Shown: piece by piece, positions 48,618 to 57,343 of the stretch
How the letters are laid out: the number at the start of each line of letters is the position of its first letter
Position numbering within the stretch: the stretch's first letter is position 1
Origin: a virus
IMG/VR virus record: IMGVR_UViG_3300023235_000012
Location: 62,001 to 126,000 of that record
Direction: 5' to 3' (one strand)
DNA length: 64,000 nucleotides
Notes under the pieces: generated by a model
The model's database searches: none
Told to the model about the DNA's origin: nothing
The model's input: the letters and a program-made list of their open reading frames with translations, nothing else
Program-made: the position numbers and the translations under genes

Positions 48618-49991
48618 TTACCTTTCTACTTCAAATTTGATCTTCTTAAGACCGAGTACTTCTTGTTTGAAAATTTCTCTAATTTCAGTATGATTACCTA
48701 GGAGTCGTTTGTATCGTTTGATAGCAAGCTCCAACTCTTTGATTTTTTCCTGGACAATTTTGTAACGATCCTTCGCCCAATTAAACGTAGGAAGGCTTGC
48801 AATACGATTAAGTTGCGAATCGTCCAGCTTATAGACCTTAGTAAGGCTTTGAATCCTTTTAATAACCGCAGCTTTATCTTTAGCTTTAAGTATATCAGAT
48901 GGAAGTCCATTATCGAAACAAATCTTAAGAGCTTTCCAATAACGAAGCTCGTATTCATCTTCTTCCAATAATTTCTCAAAACGTCTAACATAAAAACCAA
49001 ACCTTTCCTCGACGAATTCTTTAATCAGCTGTTCAGCCGAATCAAATTGTCTGATAGATTTATTATCCCAGTCTACCGTTACTATACGTTCTGTTTTTCG
49101 ACTTGTCAATTTTAAAATCTTTATTATATCATCTACAGTCTTCTTCTGGAGATCACCTCTCCGAAATTTAACCTCTAGATCGATATGATCAGTGCTGTTG
49201 TCAGTAAAAGATTGGATAATCTTTTGGTCTTCAAGTTGTATGAGCTTGTCTTTGAATCTCTCTAGTGATAGGTCAGGTGGTAATTCTTTGACAGTAACCG
49301 TAGTGGAATTGTCTATCTTTACTTTACCTTTGAATTCCCAGACATTAGAATCAATCTTAGTCACATCACAATCTATATATTCATAATTAGGTGCTAAGAA
49401 ATTGAATCTTTTTCCTTCAATCGCAGCCGAGGTGGCTCTGATAAGATCATCCAATGCTCTAGGAAGAATTTCTGTTGACCAGCCAACCGCAATTCCGGAT
49501 ACCCCATTAAGTAAGACAGTAGGAATGATAGGAAGAAAATGAAGAGGCTCTTCCGTACTTCCATCATAATTTTCTTGCATTGGTATGATATCTCTATCCG
49601 CATATAAAATCTCCTCTGCCGCTTTTGAGCGCTTAACATAAGTATATCTTGGGGCAGCAAAAGCTTTTGGATTTACTTTCGTACCAAAGGTTCCAATTCC
49701 GTGTAACCAAGGAAGGTTGTTCGAATAAGGTGCCGCCAGAAGACTTATTGTATCAGACATTGATCCATCTCCGTGAACATAAAGTCCCTTAGAGATTGTT
49801 TCACCTGACAACGAAACCGTCTTGATTTCGTTTGATTTCGTCTGCATTAGGAACAAAGCTTTTCGCTGAGCCGACTTCAATCCATCCATTGCTTTTGGTA
49901 TGGCCCTTTGCTCGCCAACGTAGAGGCTGTATTCTTTGCTGGAGTCGTTAATGTGATCAGTTGAATTTATTGGTATTAAAATTTCACTCAT
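48618..49991 (-). CDS. 52: DNA topoisomerase II subunit gp52 (GyrA-like)
   Basis: 457 residues (T4 gp52: 442). The active-site Tyr lies in APRYTYVKRS; IPMQENYDGS and GWSTEILPR are typical of the breakage-reunion domain. It cuts and rejoins DNA with gp39/gp60. Adjacent to the ATPase subunit. Confidence 0.92.
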   Translation of the reverse strand: MSEILIPINSTDHINDSSKEYSLYVGEQRAIPKAMDGLKSAQRKALFLMQTKSNEIKTVSLSGETISKGLYVHGDGSMSDTISLLAAPYSNNLPWLHGIGTFGTKVNPKAFAAPRYTYVKRSKAAEEILYADRDIIPMQENYDGSTEEPLHFLPIIPTVLLNGVSGIAVGWSTEILPRALDDLIRATSAAIEGKRFNFLAPNYEYIDCDVTKIDSNVWEFKGKVKIDNSTTVTVKELPPDLSLERFKDKLIQLEDQKIIQSFTDNSTDHIDLEVKFRRGDLQKKTVDDIIKILKLTSRKTERIVTVDWDNKSIRQFDSAEQLIKEFVEERFGFYVRRFEKLLEEDEYELRYWKALKICFDNGLPSDILKAKDKAAVIKRIQSLTKVYKLDDSQLNRIASLPTFNWAKDRYKIVQEKIKELELAIKRYKRLLGNHTEIREIFKQEVLGLKKIKFEVER

Positions 49992-50021
49992 GAAAATTCC
50001 TAAGATTGATTGTTGCTTTTG

Positions 50022-51896
50022 TCATATGGCCATCCAAGCTTTTCTATCATCTGCTCTCTTACCGTCGAAAATCAAGTTTAGCGTTTCCTCTAGCTTGCCA
50101 TCATCTGTTAATAAAATCAAGCGGGGATTATCAATCGCGTGCTTCCAATTTTCCTTTCTCAACGTCCCTAATCCTTTTGCACGTCTAACCGTGGCTCCTT
50201 TCCAATCACTAGACTTGAACTGTTCATAATCGTTGCTATACCAATAATGTCTTTCTTTTCCTTTTTCAACGATGATAAATGGTGTCAAGAAAATATAAAA
50301 GAATGGATTTTTTTCATCAAAAAGTTCAGGCCAAAATCGATAGAAGAAGTTGGTCAAAAGAGCAGTGATGTTTGCACCATCTTGATCCATGTCACATGCG
50401 ATGTAGACCTTACCGTATCGTAGACCTTGTCTATTTGCTGGTTGTCCAATGACAAGTCCCAAGCTATTCATTATATCTGCTAGGGCCTTGGACTCGAGGA
50501 CTTTCTTGGGATTTTCTCCGTGAACGTTCATGACCTTTCCTCTAAGAGGAAGTCCACCGTGAAGTTTAGGGTTTCGAACGTTTGAAAAACCTGAGATAGC
50601 TGAATCGCCTTCTGCTAGCATCAAGATGCAATCAGTTCTGATACGACTCGTGGCATCCATAAGACTAGGTATCTTATTTCTAAGGTTTCTCTTCGCTTCT
50701 CTCGTTACATCCGCTTGATCTTTCTTTTGTGTACGAACCGCGGTACGTTCAAGGATTTCTTCCACCCATTTTTTGTTCTGTGAAATTACCTGCTTAAACA
50801 ATTCCTCTTGATCAAGTTGAGCTCTGATTGGTTTCTTCACTTCTTCATTGATCAATTTCGTTTTCGCCTGATTCCCAAAATAAGGAGCCTTCATCTGCGT
50901 TACACTAAAAATCAAAAGACCCTCGAGTAAATCAGAACGATTTGGGACCAGTTTTTGTCTCCGAGCAGGTTTCTCCAAGGCTTTAAGCATCTGATAGGTA
51001 AAAATTCGCTTGAACTCATCAACGTGCTCGCCACCATCAAAGGTTGGCACGTTGTTTACCAAGCTATGAACATGATCGCCTTGTTCCGTCACGTTCGGAA
51101 GAACATAAAAAACAGATTTGAAATCTTCTTGCTCGATAGTAAAGATGATCGGCTTCTGTGTTCCAAAAAGTGTCTTCTCTAAGCTTGCTTTTGCTTGTAC
51201 CTTCTTTCCATTAAAATAAATCTTCAGCTTCGGGTTTGCTGCTGCAATTTCAAGGAGACGGGATTCTAAAAACTCGATTGGCAAGGTGAGGTTTTTGAAC
51301 ACTTCTTCCGATGGTCGGAAGTGGATGAACGTCCCTGTTCTTGGACTACTGTTCTTTGAAATTTTTGGTTTGAAAATCTGAAGGGCATCATCTACCGCGT
51401 TTCCCTGTGTGAAACGCTGTGTGAATTTTTTTCCATCTCTGATAATTTCGACCTCAAAAAACTCTGAGCAATAATTTGCAATAGAAGCACCCACACCATT
51501 CATTCCGGCGCCGACTCTCATGCTATCATCAAAGTTTCTGCCTGCCCTCGCTTCAGAAAGGACCATCGTCGCGAGGTACTCTTTATGGGTCTTATCTTTT
51601 TCGATTGGTATACCACGACCGTTGTCTCGAACACTGAAGTCCATTTTTTCTTGATCGTAGGTTACGTCAAGGCGATCACCGTGTTTTTTTCCAATCAATT
51701 CATCCAATGCATTATCGATGATTTCTCTGACTGCTGTCAAAAGAGCAGGTACCCAAATCATCTCTTTTACCACTGCCTTTCCACCTTCGAACATTAAAAC
51801 AGTCTGTGCGTGGTTTGATCTGGACCCAAAATAAGTTTCTGTTCTCAACCTTGCGTGCTGATAGTCAGATAACTTCTTGATATCATCGTCTTTCAT
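50022..51896 (-). CDS. 39: DNA topoisomerase II ATPase/TOPRIM subunit (gp39/60)
   Basis: 624 residues. GHKL ATPase motifs IIDNALDE, RDNGRGIP and GAGMNGVGAS; TOPRIM motifs LAEGDSA and DMDQDG. In T4 the subunit is split into gp39 and gp60; here it is one polypeptide. A late-type GTAAATAA element is 30-40 bases upstream. Confidence 0.93.
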   Translation of the reverse strand: MKDDDIKKLSDYQHARLRTETYFGSRSNHAQTVLMFEGGKAVVKEMIWVPALLTAVREIIDNALDELIGKKHGDRLDVTYDQEKMDFSVRDNGRGIPIEKDKTHKEYLATMVLSEARAGRNFDDSMRVGAGMNGVGASIANYCSEFFEVEIIRDGKKFTQRFTQGNAVDDALQIFKPKISKNSSPRTGTFIHFRPSEEVFKNLTLPIEFLESRLLEIAAANPKLKIYFNGKKVQAKASLEKTLFGTQKPIIFTIEQEDFKSVFYVLPNVTEQGDHVHSLVNNVPTFDGGEHVDEFKRIFTYQMLKALEKPARRQKLVPNRSDLLEGLLIFSVTQMKAPYFGNQAKTKLINEEVKKPIRAQLDQEELFKQVISQNKKWVEEILERTAVRTQKKDQADVTREAKRNLRNKIPSLMDATSRIRTDCILMLAEGDSAISGFSNVRNPKLHGGLPLRGKVMNVHGENPKKVLESKALADIMNSLGLVIGQPANRQGLRYGKVYIACDMDQDGANITALLTNFFYRFWPELFDEKNPFFYIFLTPFIIVEKGKERHYWYSNDYEQFKSSDWKGATVRRAKGLGTLRKENWKHAIDNPRLILLTDDGKLEETLNLIFDGKRADDRKAWMAI

Positions 51897-51933
51897 GTTT
51901 GGTCTCTTTATAGTTGCCTATTATTTACACATA

Positions 51934-51967
51934 GAAATTCCGTGTTATTTTCATAACACGGAATTTC
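51934..51967. terminator. Strong hairpin between the VWA pair and gene 39
   Basis: Perfect 14-bp stem (51934-51947 with 51954-51967), 6-base loop. Only short T tracts follow on either side. Probably ends transcription of the VWA operon. Confidence 0.65.
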
Positions 51968-51982
51968 ATTTAAGTCAATAAC

Positions 51983-52786
51983 TTACTTCGGACGTGTACA
52001 GTAATCACTTGGGAACGCTTCCGCACCCTGTATTGATCTCCGCTGTTTTTTGAGAAAAACATCAACACCGCGGGCCTTCAGACCTTTCAAGGTGTCGTAG
52101 TATATTACAACGTCTTCGACATGATCTCCCTTTTCAAACTCTTCTCGAACCGTGGAAAAGTTAGTGTCCTTTCCCCAACCAGTTCCGAGCTCTTTTGGTT
52201 GTTGTCGTGTATCGGCCATTGAAAAATTATCCGCTGGAGTAAGTACAAAGCTCGAAAAAGTTCCACTATCCGAACCACTTTCCCAATGAAATGGACTTTT
52301 CCTCCACAACGGCACATCATCAAATGGCAATGGAGGAAAATTCCAAGGTACTGGGTAATCAGGAACCTTTGGGATCTTTGGGATTATGATCGGTTGCTTT
52401 TCATCAAAGATTCTAACCCCAATCACACCGTTATTTTTATCACCATGACCCATCTTCTGTGCATAGCTTTCCTCTTTCTTCGAAAGACTGAAGTAGAATT
52501 TCGCAGCAGTCTGCTCATTCTGAAGCCAACCAGGAATAGAGATCGATTCAAACGCATCGATAATAAAACCTTTGGAGCTATCGCCTGCAAGCTCACCGTC
52601 GATGGTTGAAAGGCCATCCACCGAAGTAATACATAGCCTTCGTTTATTTGATCTATTCTTGATGGAGATCTCAAAATTAGAACCGTGTCTTCCTTCAATG
52701 AAGGTAAGGCCTTCGTGCTTAAATTCTTGGATACTATTTCCACGAACAAGGATTGTGATTTCTGAATTAACTGTCTTCATTATCAT
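51983..52786 (-). CDS. Hypothetical partner of the VWA protein
   Basis: 267 residues. N-terminal beta-rich part, a proline-rich linker (IPKIPKVPDYPVPWNFPPLP) near 140-160, C-terminal mixed region. Not recognised. Overlaps the VWA gene by 20 bases, so the two are coexpressed and may form a complex, as in VWA-based bacterial systems. Confidence 0.65.
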   Translation of the reverse strand: MIMKTVNSEITILVRGNSIQEFKHEGLTFIEGRHGSNFEISIKNRSNKRRLCITSVDGLSTIDGELAGDSSKGFIIDAFESISIPGWLQNEQTAAKFYFSLSKKEESYAQKMGHGDKNNGVIGVRIFDEKQPIIIPKIPKVPDYPVPWNFPPLPFDDVPLWRKSPFHWESGSDSGTFSSFVLTPADNFSMADTRQQPKELGTGWGKDTNFSTVREEFEKGDHVEDVVIYYDTLKGLKARGVDVFLKKQRRSIQGAEAFPSDYCTRPK

Positions 52787-53513
52787 CTTCTTTGAAAAAA
52801 ACTTCTGAGGAAGTATCGGCGAATGCTCTGGTTACATCTTCGACCGTTGCGTTGTAGTCCATGGTATCTAAGGTTTTAGTATATGCTGTTCGACGTTGAA
52901 CAGTGGAACCAGCCAACCTACTGAAAGCTGCGGCCATATTACCGGTGTCGTATGTTCTCATTTTTCCGACCTTAAATCCAAGACTGCCACCAATTGCTTC
53001 AGCGTTTTGATTTGCACCCATATAGGTTACAGTCCAACCATCGGCTTCGCATTCATCAATCATCTTTTTGATTGTTTCGGCGCGGTACTCCTTACTTGCA
53101 TTTTCACCACCATCGGTCATAATGACTACGACTGCAGTGTTGGTTCCTTTCTTCGCCGAAAGGCGTCGCTTGCTTTCGTTCAAGCTAATGCCGGTTGCAT
53201 CGTGCAGAGGAGTCATTCCACTCGGTTCAAAATCTTTCTGGGTGAGCGTTGGTACCTTTTCCAATTGAATATCAGTGAAGGTGTCTTCGAGGCGTGGCCC
53301 TTTTATATCGGTGTCGAATTGTGTCAAGGTGACAAAATACTTACCGTCTGTATCTGATCGGAGCGTATTGATGTATTCATTGAACCCATCAATGGTAGAT
53401 TGTCTGCAAGTTGTCATCGATCCAGATCGATCTAAAACGATATGAACATGAGTCTTGAGATTTTTCTTGGATTTTGTTGAATCAGATTGATTCACTTTGA
53501 AGTGTTTAGTCAT
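52767..53513 (-). CDS. VWA-domain protein
   Basis: 248 residues. Von Willebrand factor A domain with an intact MIDAS: DRSGSM (about 28-33), a Thr in SGMTPLHDA and Asp in MTDGGEN. Cytoplasmic (no signal peptide). Role unknown. A second, unrelated VWA-type protein (YeaH) is at 11212-12465. Expressed from the promoter at 53604-53632. Confidence 0.85.
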   Translation of the reverse strand: MTKHFKVNQSDSTKSKKNLKTHVHIVLDRSGSMTTCRQSTIDGFNEYINTLRSDTDGKYFVTLTQFDTDIKGPRLEDTFTDIQLEKVPTLTQKDFEPSGMTPLHDATGISLNESKRRLSAKKGTNTAVVVIMTDGGENASKEYRAETIKKMIDECEADGWTVTYMGANQNAEAIGGSLGFKVGKMRTYDTGNMAAAFSRLAGSTVQRRTAYTKTLDTMDYNATVEDVTRAFADTSSEVFFKEDDNEDS

Positions 53514-53569
53514 TTTTCTCCTTTGATGGTCTTGTCTGCCTTGACGTCTTTCAAGGTCTTATCTGCCAT
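53510..53569 (-). CDS. 19-codon leader ORF before the VWA gene
   Basis: ATG at 53569, TGA overlapping the VWA ATG. It has an internal near-repeat (ADKTLKDVK / ADKTIKGEK). It sits after a short hairpin in the leader (AGACAG / CTGTCT). May be a translated leader that couples to the VWA gene, or chance. Confidence 0.3.
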   Translation of the reverse strand: MADKTLKDVKADKTIKGEK

Positions 53570-53603
53570 CGAGTTTAGACAGAAAAATTACTGTCTATCC
53601 TTA

Positions 53604-53632
53604 TTTATACAGAGTTTTTAGAAGAAAGTCAA
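53604..53632 (-). promoter_or_regulatory. Promoter with sigma70 and late-type features
   Basis: Minus-strand TTGACT (53632-53627), 17-base spacer, TATAAA (53609-53604). The -10 is part of a full TATAAATA string. Confidence 0.65.
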
Positions 53633-53634
53633 AA

Positions 53635-53940
53635 TTATTCTGGAATCCATCCTATCTGAAGCATGGCTTCAATCAGATCCTCTAAGCAACGAGCTGAAAA
53701 AATTTCTTCTTCTAGTTTCGTGATTATCGTTTCAATCAATTCTTCTGAGAACGGATTAATTAATTCTTCGACTTTTTCTTTTGATAGAAAAAAGGATACT
53801 ACCTTTAAAGTAAGCCATAATTCTAAATTCAATTTTCGTGTGAAGTTTCCAGTGATTAAAAGAAAGCAGAGTTCGTTACGTTTATATAAAGGCACGCTTT
53901 TCAGATCTTTAATAATTTTTTTTAAGGTGACTTCGGTCAT
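53635..53940 (-). CDS. Hypothetical helical protein
   Basis: 101 residues, helical and leucine-rich, acidic C-terminal half. Unrecognised. Has its own promoter at 53961-53989. Confidence 0.6.
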   Translation of the reverse strand: MTEVTLKKIIKDLKSVPLYKRNELCFLLITGNFTRKLNLELWLTLKVVSFFLSKEKVEELINPFSEELIETIITKLEEEIFSARCLEDLIEAMLQIGWIPE

Positions 53941-53960
53941 ATATTATTCCTTTCGAACAT

Positions 53961-53989
53961 AATATAACACGATTTTGACGGGTTGTCAA
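53961..53989 (-). promoter_or_regulatory. sigma70-like promoter
   Basis: Minus-strand TTGACA (53989-53984), 17-base spacer, TATATT (53966-53961), just after the holin gene stop. Confidence 0.65.
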
Positions 53990-53995
53990 GCGTTT

Positions 53996-54319
53996 TTAAT
54001 AATTTTCTGCTCTTGCGATTTTTTCACGTGATCGACCATGTGCTGCGAAACCTAAGATAGCACCAAACGAAAGATGGAATATGGCATTTCCTTCAGTTGT
54101 AAGTGGCTTCCATGCTTGATGATTAGCAAAACTGCTTAATGCGGCAATCTGAACAGAAGTGTCGTCAAGCTTCATCACTTGTTCGATAACTTCAGCTGGT
54201 GAGCTCTTCTCTGCAAAAATAATAGGCATGATGACAAAATCGGCTAGGCAGATTGTAAGATATATCGCCGCAGAAGCTGGTCTCCAAGCTCCTTTCCAAA
54301 TTGGTTCTTTCTCTGTCAT
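53996..54319 (-). CDS. Putative holin
   Basis: 107 residues. WKGAWRPASAAIYLTICLADF and a second hydrophobic segment with FHLSFGAILGFAAHGRSREK near the C-terminus match a phage holin type I recall (WRPA...Y...DF, then GAILG...R..EK). It would permeabilise the inner membrane at lysis. The ATG is exactly 5 bases after a perfect TATAAATA, with no Shine-Dalgarno; a leaderless late mRNA is likely. Confidence 0.65.
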   Translation of the reverse strand: MTEKEPIWKGAWRPASAAIYLTICLADFVIMPIIFAEKSSPAEVIEQVMKLDDTSVQIAALSSFANHQAWKPLTTEGNAIFHLSFGAILGFAAHGRSREKIARAENY

Positions 54320-54324
54320 ACCGT

Positions 54325-54336
54325 TATTTATAAATA
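54325..54336. promoter_or_regulatory. Bidirectional late promoter
   Basis: A palindromic TATTTATAAATA gives perfect TATAAATA on both strands (plus 54329-54336; minus 54332-54325). It should fire toward the holin gene on the minus strand and the gene at 54362 on the plus strand. Confidence 0.7.
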
Positions 54337-54361
54337 AAAGAAAACAGGAAGGAATTACTTT

Positions 54362-55411
54362 ATGAGAATTAAGGAAATTATTTCAGAAGAAACGGCGGCG
54401 AGCTTGAAAAGCAAGCTCGCCAAAGCAATCAAGGCTCTGCCTGATGATAACTCTTCTGTCAAGGCTCTACAGGAGATCGAGGATATTCTGCAGCACGTCA
54501 ACGCTGGTGGAAAGATTGGGATCATCAAAGGACACCTTCGTACGCTCGATGATCCTGAAGTTCAGAAGGCTCAGAAAGAATTGGCTAGGTACCTTCTTTC
54601 AATTGAAATGACCCAAACAGATCGGAAAGAACTTTTCACCGAATGGAAGAACGATAACATCGTGAGAAGAGAGATTTTGCTGAAACCTGGCAAAACCTCT
54701 AACTTCAGTGATATTTTTAATCTTTATGATACCAACCCTGCTGCTAGAGAATTTATCGAAGATGTGATGAACGTCTCGGCTTTGGGACAAGGGAAAGGTG
54801 AGTTTGGTCTCAGTGTCCTTAGTTCAAAAATCAACAAACAAGCAGGAAAAGGTGACCTCAATATTGATGGAAAGGGAATTGAGGTTAAAACTGAGGATGG
54901 CGGAGCCGGGAGATTTACTGATCAAGAAGTTCGTCCTGGGCCAGGATTTGAACAAGCCGCTCGAGATCTTGAAACTTTTGTTAGAGAAAATGGATTTAAA
55001 TTTTCACCGTCTGGATTGAACCTAAATGATTCAATACGACTTGGTCAATCTTTGGAAGGTGAAATAGAAAAAGAATATTTTGAACATATTGAAAAAGTGA
55101 TTTCCTTAATTTTTCATGGAACCGACATCAATCCTATTGTTCAAGCTATTCGTTCAGGTGATTCGGGTAGGGCAAAGCAAGCGTATGCACAATCTTCATT
55201 CAATTATTACTTTAATCAAAAGAAAGATGATTATGGAATTCTTTATATCAATTTACGAAAAAGCCCGATGGAATTCACGTTCTTTAGAAACACTGTTGAC
55301 TTAACTAAGGGTGGATTAAGACTGCACGCGAAGACAATCTATCTATCAAACGTGAAAGATCCAAGACTCAATTATCCTCAGATTAGTATCACTCCAACAT
55401 CTAGGAATTAA
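54362..55411 (+). CDS. Late protein with capsid-targeting-like N-terminus
   Basis: 349 residues, unrecognised. Starts behind AGGAAGGA. The N-terminus MRIKEIISEE resembles the T4 capsid-targeting sequence, with a possible cleavage after IISE (I-x-E). The C-terminal half resembles a restriction-endonuclease-like fold in parts (GDLNIDGKGIEVKTEDG, with an ExK), which would make it a candidate packaged nuclease. It overlaps the opposite metallophosphatase gene by 11 bases at the 3' ends. Confidence 0.7.
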   Translation: MRIKEIISEETAASLKSKLAKAIKALPDDNSSVKALQEIEDILQHVNAGGKIGIIKGHLRTLDDPEVQKAQKELARYLLSIEMTQTDRKELFTEWKNDNIVRREILLKPGKTSNFSDIFNLYDTNPAAREFIEDVMNVSALGQGKGEFGLSVLSSKINKQAGKGDLNIDGKGIEVKTEDGGAGRFTDQEVRPGPGFEQAARDLETFVRENGFKFSPSGLNLNDSIRLGQSLEGEIEKEYFEHIEKVISLIFHGTDINPIVQAIRSGDSGRAKQAYAQSSFNYYFNQKKDDYGILYINLRKSPMEFTFFRNTVDLTKGGLRLHAKTIYLSNVKDPRLNYPQISITPTSRN

Positions 55412-55952
55412 CTTTTACGTTAGTTTTCTTGATGGCGTTCATATACTCGACGATTTCATCAAACTCCCATGGAGTAAAATTATGAGTGTCAACCCCTACA
55501 TCTAAACGGAGTTTTCTGTTTCCGTTGTCCCATGTTTCTTCAGTATATTTTCCATGTGAATGGCCGTGTAGATGAAACGAATTATGGAAACTTTTATTCC
55601 ACGAACCTATCGGATAATGAAAAAGAATCAAATCATATCCTTGGTGCTTTAACTCAAAATATTGATGAACTTGGTTCCATTCGGACAATGAGCGAACGTT
55701 ATTGCGATCATGGTTTCCTGCAATTAAAATCTTTCTTCCATTAAGGGCTCGAAGGATTTCTTTCGTTACATTTATATCACGGTAGAATGCAAAGTCACCG
55801 ATATGATAAATCGTATCTTTGGGACTCACCACCTTGTTCCAATTTTCTATCATTGCCATATCCATGTCCGTGACAGAATCAAAAGGACGGGTGCAGAATC
55901 GTATAATCGATCGATGACCGAAATGATTGTCTGAGGTAAAATGTATTTTCAT
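55401..55952 (-). CDS. Metallophosphoesterase
   Basis: 183 residues. Calcineurin-type motifs TSDNHFGH, GDFAF, AGNHDR, and HGHSHG. Small phosphodiesterase or nucleotidase of the type common in T4-like phages. Substrate unknown. Confidence 0.85.
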   Translation of the reverse strand: MKIHFTSDNHFGHRSIIRFCTRPFDSVTDMDMAMIENWNKVVSPKDTIYHIGDFAFYRDINVTKEILRALNGRKILIAGNHDRNNVRSLSEWNQVHQYFELKHQGYDLILFHYPIGSWNKSFHNSFHLHGHSHGKYTEETWDNGNRKLRLDVGVDTHNFTPWEFDEIVEYMNAIKKTNVKVNS

Positions 55953-55966
55953 AATAAATTATAACA

Positions 55967-57343
55967 TCAACTCCAATGATGGTCAAATTCTTTCTGAATA
56001 AATGGATACATCTCTAATCCATTTCTTTTGACGATTTTGTAAAACTCTTTAATGATGAATTTCGCCCTTGGATGTTTCTTTACCAATTCCCAGATCTTAT
56101 CGAAGTGCTTGAGATCATCTGGGTTTGTTCCTTTACCGAACATTAATTCAGCCGCTTGTTTGGGATCTTGAATGGTTTCATATTCTTGATCATTAAGGTC
56201 TGGATGTTCCCATTTTTCCATATCTCTGACACCAGTGAGGTTTCCAGTGTATGGAACTTTCTTTCCTTTCTTTTTCTGCTGGAATTGCTTGATCATCCCC
56301 CGGCCCCTACCATACTCGTAACCTACTCTTGCTACGATATCACCGTTATCATCGAGTTTCAGATTTCCTGTGTTTTGGATGATAGCTTGTATCAAATTTC
56401 CTCTATGGGCACCAGAAACCTTGGAAGGAACTCCGCCCATCGCCCATTTCAACCATTTAGCATCTCCAGTGATGAAATCGACCTGTACTCTATTAGGTTC
56501 TTCACCAACGATAGGGATAGCTGCTTTTGCTAACTTCTTTACGTGCTGGAACTGAACGTTATCTTCGCCTAGAGATTTCATCAGATTATTGTAGAGATCG
56601 TCTAGATTGGTGTCTGGAGGGACAATGACATCAATATCACCCGAAACTGGTTTTAATCCTGCAGATCCAAGCATGTGATTCTTTAACCATTCAAACGGGA
56701 TCCCGCTGAATTTTGCCACATTCTTCAACGTAGGTACAATATTTTCTTTCTTGATTCCAGTCGTTCCAGGGAAGGCCATGCCACCTTCGTTGAGGTCTCT
56801 TTTGTTTTCAAAATAGATAAAATAATCTACTGTTGCGTCATCTTTGATCTGATTTACTGTTTCTTTTGATTTTTCTACTGTTCTTTCTATTTTGTATTCT
56901 TGTTCAGGTGGAATTCCTCTCCCACCCGAAGAAATTCGATCTGCATTTTGTTTTAGAGCTTGTTCTAATGAGACATCAACATAAAAAAGAACAGTGGTAA
57001 ATCCACGTTTCTTTGCTGCTTCAAATCCTTTCAGGATAGGTCCTGGATTCTGTCCCACTTGATGTCGGACAAATGATTGACCTCTCAGAATAAATTCTGC
57101 TTGTCTTCGTTCTGCTTCTGCACGAGATTTTCCAGTCAATTTAGAATCAAATTCACCTAGTGATAATTCTTGATTGATTAGATCAGTATCAATTGATTTT
57201 AATTTCCCAAGAAATTGATCTTGTACCCATGATTTACCGGCTCCTATTGGTCCCGCCATCATAATAAAAACAGGCCCTTCAATCTTTTTTATTTCATGTG
57301 GAGAAATTTTCTTTGATTCTACAAGCAACTCTTTAATCAACAT
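55967..57343 (-). CDS. P-loop kinase fused to a nucleotidyltransferase, capsid-targeting-like N-terminus
   Basis: 458 residues from the ATG at 57343, which has AAGGAG 10 bases upstream. N-terminus MLIKELLVES fits the capsid-targeting pattern with L-V-E. The first domain has GPIGAGKS and resembles Zeta-toxin/polynucleotide kinase P-loop proteins; the second has GSAGLKPVSGDIDV and VQVDF, the signature of a pol-beta-like nucleotidyltransferase. It overlaps the following gene's stop by 11 bases. A role in modifying a host nucleic acid or nucleotide is inferred. Confidence 0.7.
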   Translation of the reverse strand: MLIKELLVESKKISPHEIKKIEGPVFIMMAGPIGAGKSWVQDQFLGKLKSIDTDLINQELSLGEFDSKLTGKSRAEAERRQAEFILRGQSFVRHQVGQNPGPILKGFEAAKKRGFTTVLFYVDVSLEQALKQNADRISSGGRGIPPEQEYKIERTVEKSKETVNQIKDDATVDYFIYFENKRDLNEGGMAFPGTTGIKKENIVPTLKNVAKFSGIPFEWLKNHMLGSAGLKPVSGDIDVIVPPDTNLDDLYNNLMKSLGEDNVQFQHVKKLAKAAIPIVGEEPNRVQVDFITGDAKWLKWAMGGVPSKVSGAHRGNLIQAIIQNTGNLKLDDNGDIVARVGYEYGRGRGMIKQFQQKKKGKKVPYTGNLTGVRDMEKWEHPDLNDQEYETIQDPKQAAELMFGKGTNPDDLKHFDKIWELVKKHPRAKFIIKEFYKIVKRNGLEMYPFIQKEFDHHWS

